Assembly: GCA_003561495.1 (NCBI GenBank)
Contig: PWWM01000147.1
Location: 1-7,974, forward strand
Source: Gammaproteobacteria bacterium
GTDB taxonomy: Bacteria > Pseudomonadota > Gammaproteobacteria > Xanthomonadales > Wenzhouxiangellaceae
Direction of reading: 5' to 3'
DNA: 7,974 bases
Shown here: piece after piece, positions 5,381-7,974 of the stretch
How the letters are laid out: each line of letters opens with the position of its first letter
Numbering within the stretch: the first letter of the stretch is position 1
Translations under genes and position numbers: made by a program
The notes under the pieces: generated by a model
What the model was told of the DNA's origin: nothing
What the model saw: only the letters and a program-made list of their open reading frames with translations
Databases searched by the model: none

Positions 5381-5445
5381 GGTAGGAGTAGATTGAAAGT
5401 CAAGCGGCGGCTTCGATCTAGCTCCCCTATCAACCAACTCCTACC
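5381..5445. repeat. Stem-loop next to the inverted-repeat element
   Basis: GGTAGGAGTAGATTG (5381-5395) is complementary to CAACCAACTCCTACC (5431-5445) at 13 of 15 positions. Inside, AAGC (5402-5405) and GCTT (5410-5413) can close a 4-nt GGCG loop. The outer arm includes the GGTAGGAG octamer that also occurs left of the large inverted repeat (5150-5157), giving three copies of this octamer in about 300 bp: two direct, one inverted. Confidence 0.55.
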
Positions 5446-5628
5446 CGACAAGCGACGAGTGGGCTTGACCGGGGCCGGGATCGAGGTGACGGAAGCGGGC
5501 ACAATCCATCCGTTCTTCAAGCACCCGAAAACCCCACTAAAGGCAAGCCCCTACCCATTGGATCAAACGCACTTCGGTGGATGCCAGGGATCTTGTAGGG
5601 ATTTTCAAGCAGGTATTTTCGGGGAGCT

Positions 5629-5644
5629 GGGCGACGAGTCGCCC
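5629..5644. other. Short perfect GC hairpin near the 3' side of the M14 peptidase gene
   Basis: GGGCGAC (5629-5635) and GTCGCCC (5638-5644) form a seven-pair inverted repeat around two bases; in RNA the last pair would open to give a tetraloop. It lies about 90 bp beyond the peptidase stop codon. There is no T-run on either strand, so an intrinsic terminator is not supported. Confidence 0.35.
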
Positions 5645-5736
5645 CCAAACCATCCATGCCACCCATCGTCGAATCGACGGCGGGCCCGAGAAAGCACTCC
5701 GGCTCTCTGCAAGACCTTTTCCCAAGCACTACCGGC

Positions 5737-6870
5737 TTATCCCAGTCTGGGCAGGAATCGATAAATGGCATCCAGGCAAGCCCGTCCGAGCACCTGGCAA
5801 CGACCTGGCGACCAGCCGGTTTCGGGAACCGGGCTGATGGCGGAGTCCTTGAACGGCATTTCCAGGGTCATGGCCAGGCAGCCGAAGGTCTCGGCCATGA
5901 AATCGGTATTCTTGCGCAAATCCGAGCTGCCGGGCTCGTCGACCGCATAGCCGTGCTCGGTCTGAAAATCCGGGCTGATCTCGGCCAGCAGGTTCTTGAA
6001 GGCATCCAGTTGCGCCTGGCGTTCTTCATTCCAGCTCGGCACACCCTCGCCGCCGGCAATGAAATTGTAGGGCAGTCCTTCATCACCATGAACATCCAGG
6101 GCAAAGTCCACCCCGGTCTGCTTCATCTTCTCGATGACGTAGTAGACCTCCGGAGAAGCCTCGGCGCAAGGATTGGCCCATTCGCGATTGAGATTGCGAC
6201 CCAGTGCATTGCAACGCAGATGACCACGCACCGCCCCATCGATGCACATATTGGGGACCAGGTAGACAACGGCCTGTTCCAGCAGCTTGCGTGAGACCGG
6301 GTCATCCTCGTCGAGCAGGCGATCAACAAAGCCTTCCACCCACCACTCGGCCATGGTCTCGCCGGGATGCTGCCGGGCCGTGATCCACAACTTCTTGCGC
6401 CCGGGCTTTTCCTCGCCGATGGTCAACAGCGTGTGGGCATGACCGTCGGGTGTGGCGCACAGGCACTCGGCGCTGACGCGCTCCGACTCCAACGCCAAAG
6501 CAATCAACTGCTGGTGGCGCAACAATGGATAGGGGGCGAAGTAAGCGTAGTAGATAACATCCGAATTCGGGCGATGACGAATGGTAAGGCTCTGCCCGTC
6601 AAACTCGGTCGGGACCCGGAACCAATGCTCCTGGTCAACCGAGGCGACCGCCTGGTAGTCCTGGAATCCATCGGTGTAGGACACCTGGCCGGCATTTTCG
6701 ATCTGTATCACGCTATCCTGGTCCCGGGCATTGCAGAGCTGGAAGTAGAACCACTGCATGTGGCGTCCACCGACATCGGGTTTGATTCGCAGGCAAATCT
6801 CGTCGGCCTGCTCGGCCTCGACGACCTCGATATTTCCACCATCGAAATGACTGAAAACTGCAATGCTCAT
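5737..6870 (-). CDS. M14-family zinc carboxypeptidase, cytosolic-carboxypeptidase-like
   Basis: A metallocarboxypeptidase that removes C-terminal residues from peptides or proteins; no physiological substrate can be assigned. The 377 residues have no signal peptide, so it should be cytoplasmic. Residues 1 to about 120 form the beta-rich N-terminal domain typical of the cytosolic carboxypeptidase (M14D) branch, with HMQWFYFQ at 37-44. The catalytic domain follows: zinc ligands His168 and Glu171 in RQHPGETMAEWW, substrate-binding residues in GRNLNREW (224-231), third zinc ligand His261 in DVHGDE, and catalytic Glu337 in TLEMPFKD. All key residues are intact. The ATG at 6870 has a strong GGAGG (6880-6876) five bases upstream. 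It follows truC by 48 bp on the same strand and probably shares its transcript. Eukaryotic relatives remove glutamates from tubulin; that role should not be carried over here. Confidence 0.93.
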   Translation of the reverse strand: MSIAVFSHFDGGNIEVVEAEQADEICLRIKPDVGGRHMQWFYFQLCNARDQDSVIQIENAGQVSYTDGFQDYQAVASVDQEHWFRVPTEFDGQSLTIRHRPNSDVIYYAYFAPYPLLRHQQLIALALESERVSAECLCATPDGHAHTLLTIGEEKPGRKKLWITARQHPGETMAEWWVEGFVDRLLDEDDPVSRKLLEQAVVYLVPNMCIDGAVRGHLRCNALGRNLNREWANPCAEASPEVYYVIEKMKQTGVDFALDVHGDEGLPYNFIAGGEGVPSWNEERQAQLDAFKNLLAEISPDFQTEHGYAVDEPGSSDLRKNTDFMAETFGCLAMTLEMPFKDSAISPVPETGWSPGRCQVLGRACLDAIYRFLPRLG

Positions 6871-6875
6871 AAATT

Positions 6876-6880
6876 CCTCC
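6876..6880 (-). promoter_or_regulatory. Strong Shine-Dalgarno of the M14 peptidase
   Basis: GGAGG lies five bases before the ATG at 6870. It fixes this start and is the best ribosome-binding site in the window. Confidence 0.85.
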
Positions 6881-6918
6881 AGATTCTGACTGAACCGACG
6901 CCAAGGGAGCCGGGATGA

Positions 6919-7617
6919 TTATGGTACTAGACAATCTCGATGAATGAACTCGGTGATGATGCGTCGAAAGGTGCCGGTGGTTGGGGCATGGATTTCCAAT
7001 GTCTTTTCGCTGATCGGATGGACAAAACGCAGACGACTGGCGTGTAGCAGCAGGCGATGGCAGGCAAACAGTTCGCGAAACAGCCGATTGTGGCGGCCTT
7101 CGCCATAGGTGGTATCACCGATGATGGGGTGAAAGATGTGCTTGAAGTGCCGTCGAATCTGGTGCATTCGCCCGGTCTTCGGGACCGCGCTGACCAGTGA
7201 ATAGCGGGCGCTGGGGTAGCGCCCGATCGCGTACGGCAACTCCATCCGGGCCAGGCACCGATAGCCTGTCCGGGCGGCTTGTTGGCGACGTTCGGACTCA
7301 AGCGGATGATCGATCAGGCCTTGTGCATCCACATGCCCCCTGACCACGGCCAGGTAACGCTTGGCAACGGTTCGTGCCATGAACTGCCGGCCCAAATGGG
7401 CCGCGCAGTCGGCATCCAGGGCGAATAACAACAAGCCCGAAGTGGCCCGGTCCAGCCGATGCACGGGCCAGACCCGCTGCCCGAGTTGGTCTCGCAGCCA
7501 TTGCATGGCAAAGTGCACGTCAGTGCTGCGCGCGCTGCGATGGACCATCAGCCCCGGCGGCTTGTCGATGGCGCACAGCCAGCGGTCTCGCCAGACCACT
7601 GACAATCGATCGGACAC
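6919..7617 (-). CDS. truC: tRNA pseudouridine-65 synthase
   Basis: Converts uridine 65 in the acceptor/T-stem region of certain tRNAs to pseudouridine. The 232-residue protein is RluA-family without an S4 domain, as expected for TruC. It shows IDKPPGLMVHRS at 17-28, the catalytic motif HRLDRATSG at 53-61 with Asp56, the TruC-like GRYPSARYSLV at 132-142, PKTGRMHQIRRH at 146-157, HPIIGD at 163-168 and LLLHASRL at 189-196. The tract DKPxGxxVHRS...HRLDRxTSG, then GRYPxxRYxLV and HPIIGD, tracks E. coli TruC closely rather than RluA, RluC or RluD. It begins with GTG at 7617 and no clear Shine-Dalgarno; in-frame TTG (7605) or GTG (7599) codons slightly downstream are alternatives. It starts 15 bp after the stop of the lysine-rich gene, pointing to an operon and perhaps translational coupling. 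Confidence 0.93.
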   Translation of the reverse strand: MSDRLSVVWRDRWLCAIDKPPGLMVHRSARSTDVHFAMQWLRDQLGQRVWPVHRLDRATSGLLLFALDADCAAHLGRQFMARTVAKRYLAVVRGHVDAQGLIDHPLESERRQQAARTGYRCLARMELPYAIGRYPSARYSLVSAVPKTGRMHQIRRHFKHIFHPIIGDTTYGEGRHNRLFRELFACHRLLLHASRLRFVHPISEKTLEIHAPTTGTFRRIITEFIHRDCLVP

Positions 7618-7632
7618 GGCAATTGGCGGTTA

Positions 7633-7974
<342 letters not shown>

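Larger units (their letters stand above)
5051..5736. other. Gene-poor intergenic region between convergent genes
   Basis: About 690 bp separate the stop of the response regulator (plus strand) from the stop of the M14 peptidase (minus strand). Open frames here (for example plus 5351-5764, minus 5240-5437 and minus 4941-5369) are rich in Pro, Arg and Ser, cross the inverted repeats, lack ribosome-binding sites and resemble no family I know. The recognisable content is structural: a two-copy RGAATTC heptamer at 5078-5091, the inverted-repeat element at 5160-5376, a stem-loop at 5381-5445, and a GC hairpin at 5629-5644. No T-tailed intrinsic terminator was found for either flanking gene. Nothing clear is seen in 5446-5628 or 5645-5736. 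Confidence 0.7.

Noticed and set aside
4941..5437. Minus-strand frames crossing the left and right inverted-repeat arms
   Set aside because: They run through both the response-regulator gene end and the repeat arms, have biased composition and no ribosome-binding site.
5160..5445. Integron attC site or CRISPR array
   Set aside because: No GTTRRRY/RYYYAAC core sites, no regularly spaced direct repeats with unique spacers.
5629..5644. Intrinsic terminator for the M14 peptidase or the response regulator
   Set aside because: The stem is good but there is no T-tract on either strand.
5351..5764. Plus-strand open frame of 137 codons in the gene-poor region
   Set aside because: Starts inside the right inverted-repeat arm, ends antisense to the M14 peptidase, is rich in Pro/Arg/Ser and shows no domain. 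A decayed gene cannot be excluded.

Overview
The window looks like a chromosomal segment of a GC-rich gammaproteobacterium. The reasons are the ribF-ileS pair in its usual order, an E. coli-type TruC, and a response regulator that resembles ErdR/CrbR of pseudomonads and relatives. A deep Xanthomonadales/Chromatiales-type lineage would fit, but the genus cannot be fixed from the sequence. There is no phage, plasmid, CRISPR, tRNA or rRNA signature.

Layout, left to right. Positions 1-3414 are a minus-strand block read right to left: a lipoprotein-type 3-hydroxybutyrate (3HB) oligomer hydrolase, then ribF (riboflavin kinase/FAD synthetase), then the first 184 codons of ileS. The ribF-ileS spacer is entirely a 7-bp tandem repeat. 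Positions 3415-3564 are a 150-bp divergent control region. Positions 3565-5050 are on the plus strand: a 3-hydroxybutyrate dehydrogenase (bdhA-type SDR), a second 7-bp repeat tract, and a NarL/LuxR-type response regulator. Positions 5051-5736 carry no convincing gene. They lie between two convergent transcription units and hold a 217-bp element bounded by 40-bp inverted repeats, a second stem-loop beside it, and a small GC hairpin. Positions 5737-7974 are a minus-strand block read right to left: a lysine-rich repeat protein that runs off the window, truC, and an M14 carboxypeptidase.

How the genes fit together. The centre of the window is a small polyhydroxybutyrate-use module. A surface or periplasmic lipoprotein hydrolase would cut 3HB oligomers to monomers, and the divergently transcribed dehydrogenase would oxidise 3HB to acetoacetate, feeding acetyl-CoA. 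The adjacent regulator resembles the family that controls acetate/acetyl-CoA metabolism, so it is a reasonable candidate regulator of the module. This is inference from family and position. The flanks are housekeeping: flavin cofactor synthesis, isoleucyl-tRNA charging, and tRNA pseudouridine-65 formation.

The least ordinary parts are non-coding: two independent heptanucleotide repeat tracts in gene junctions, the long inverted-repeat element at 5160-5376, a hairpin over the hydrolase ribosome-binding site, and a 24-bp-spaced direct repeat in the divergent control region.
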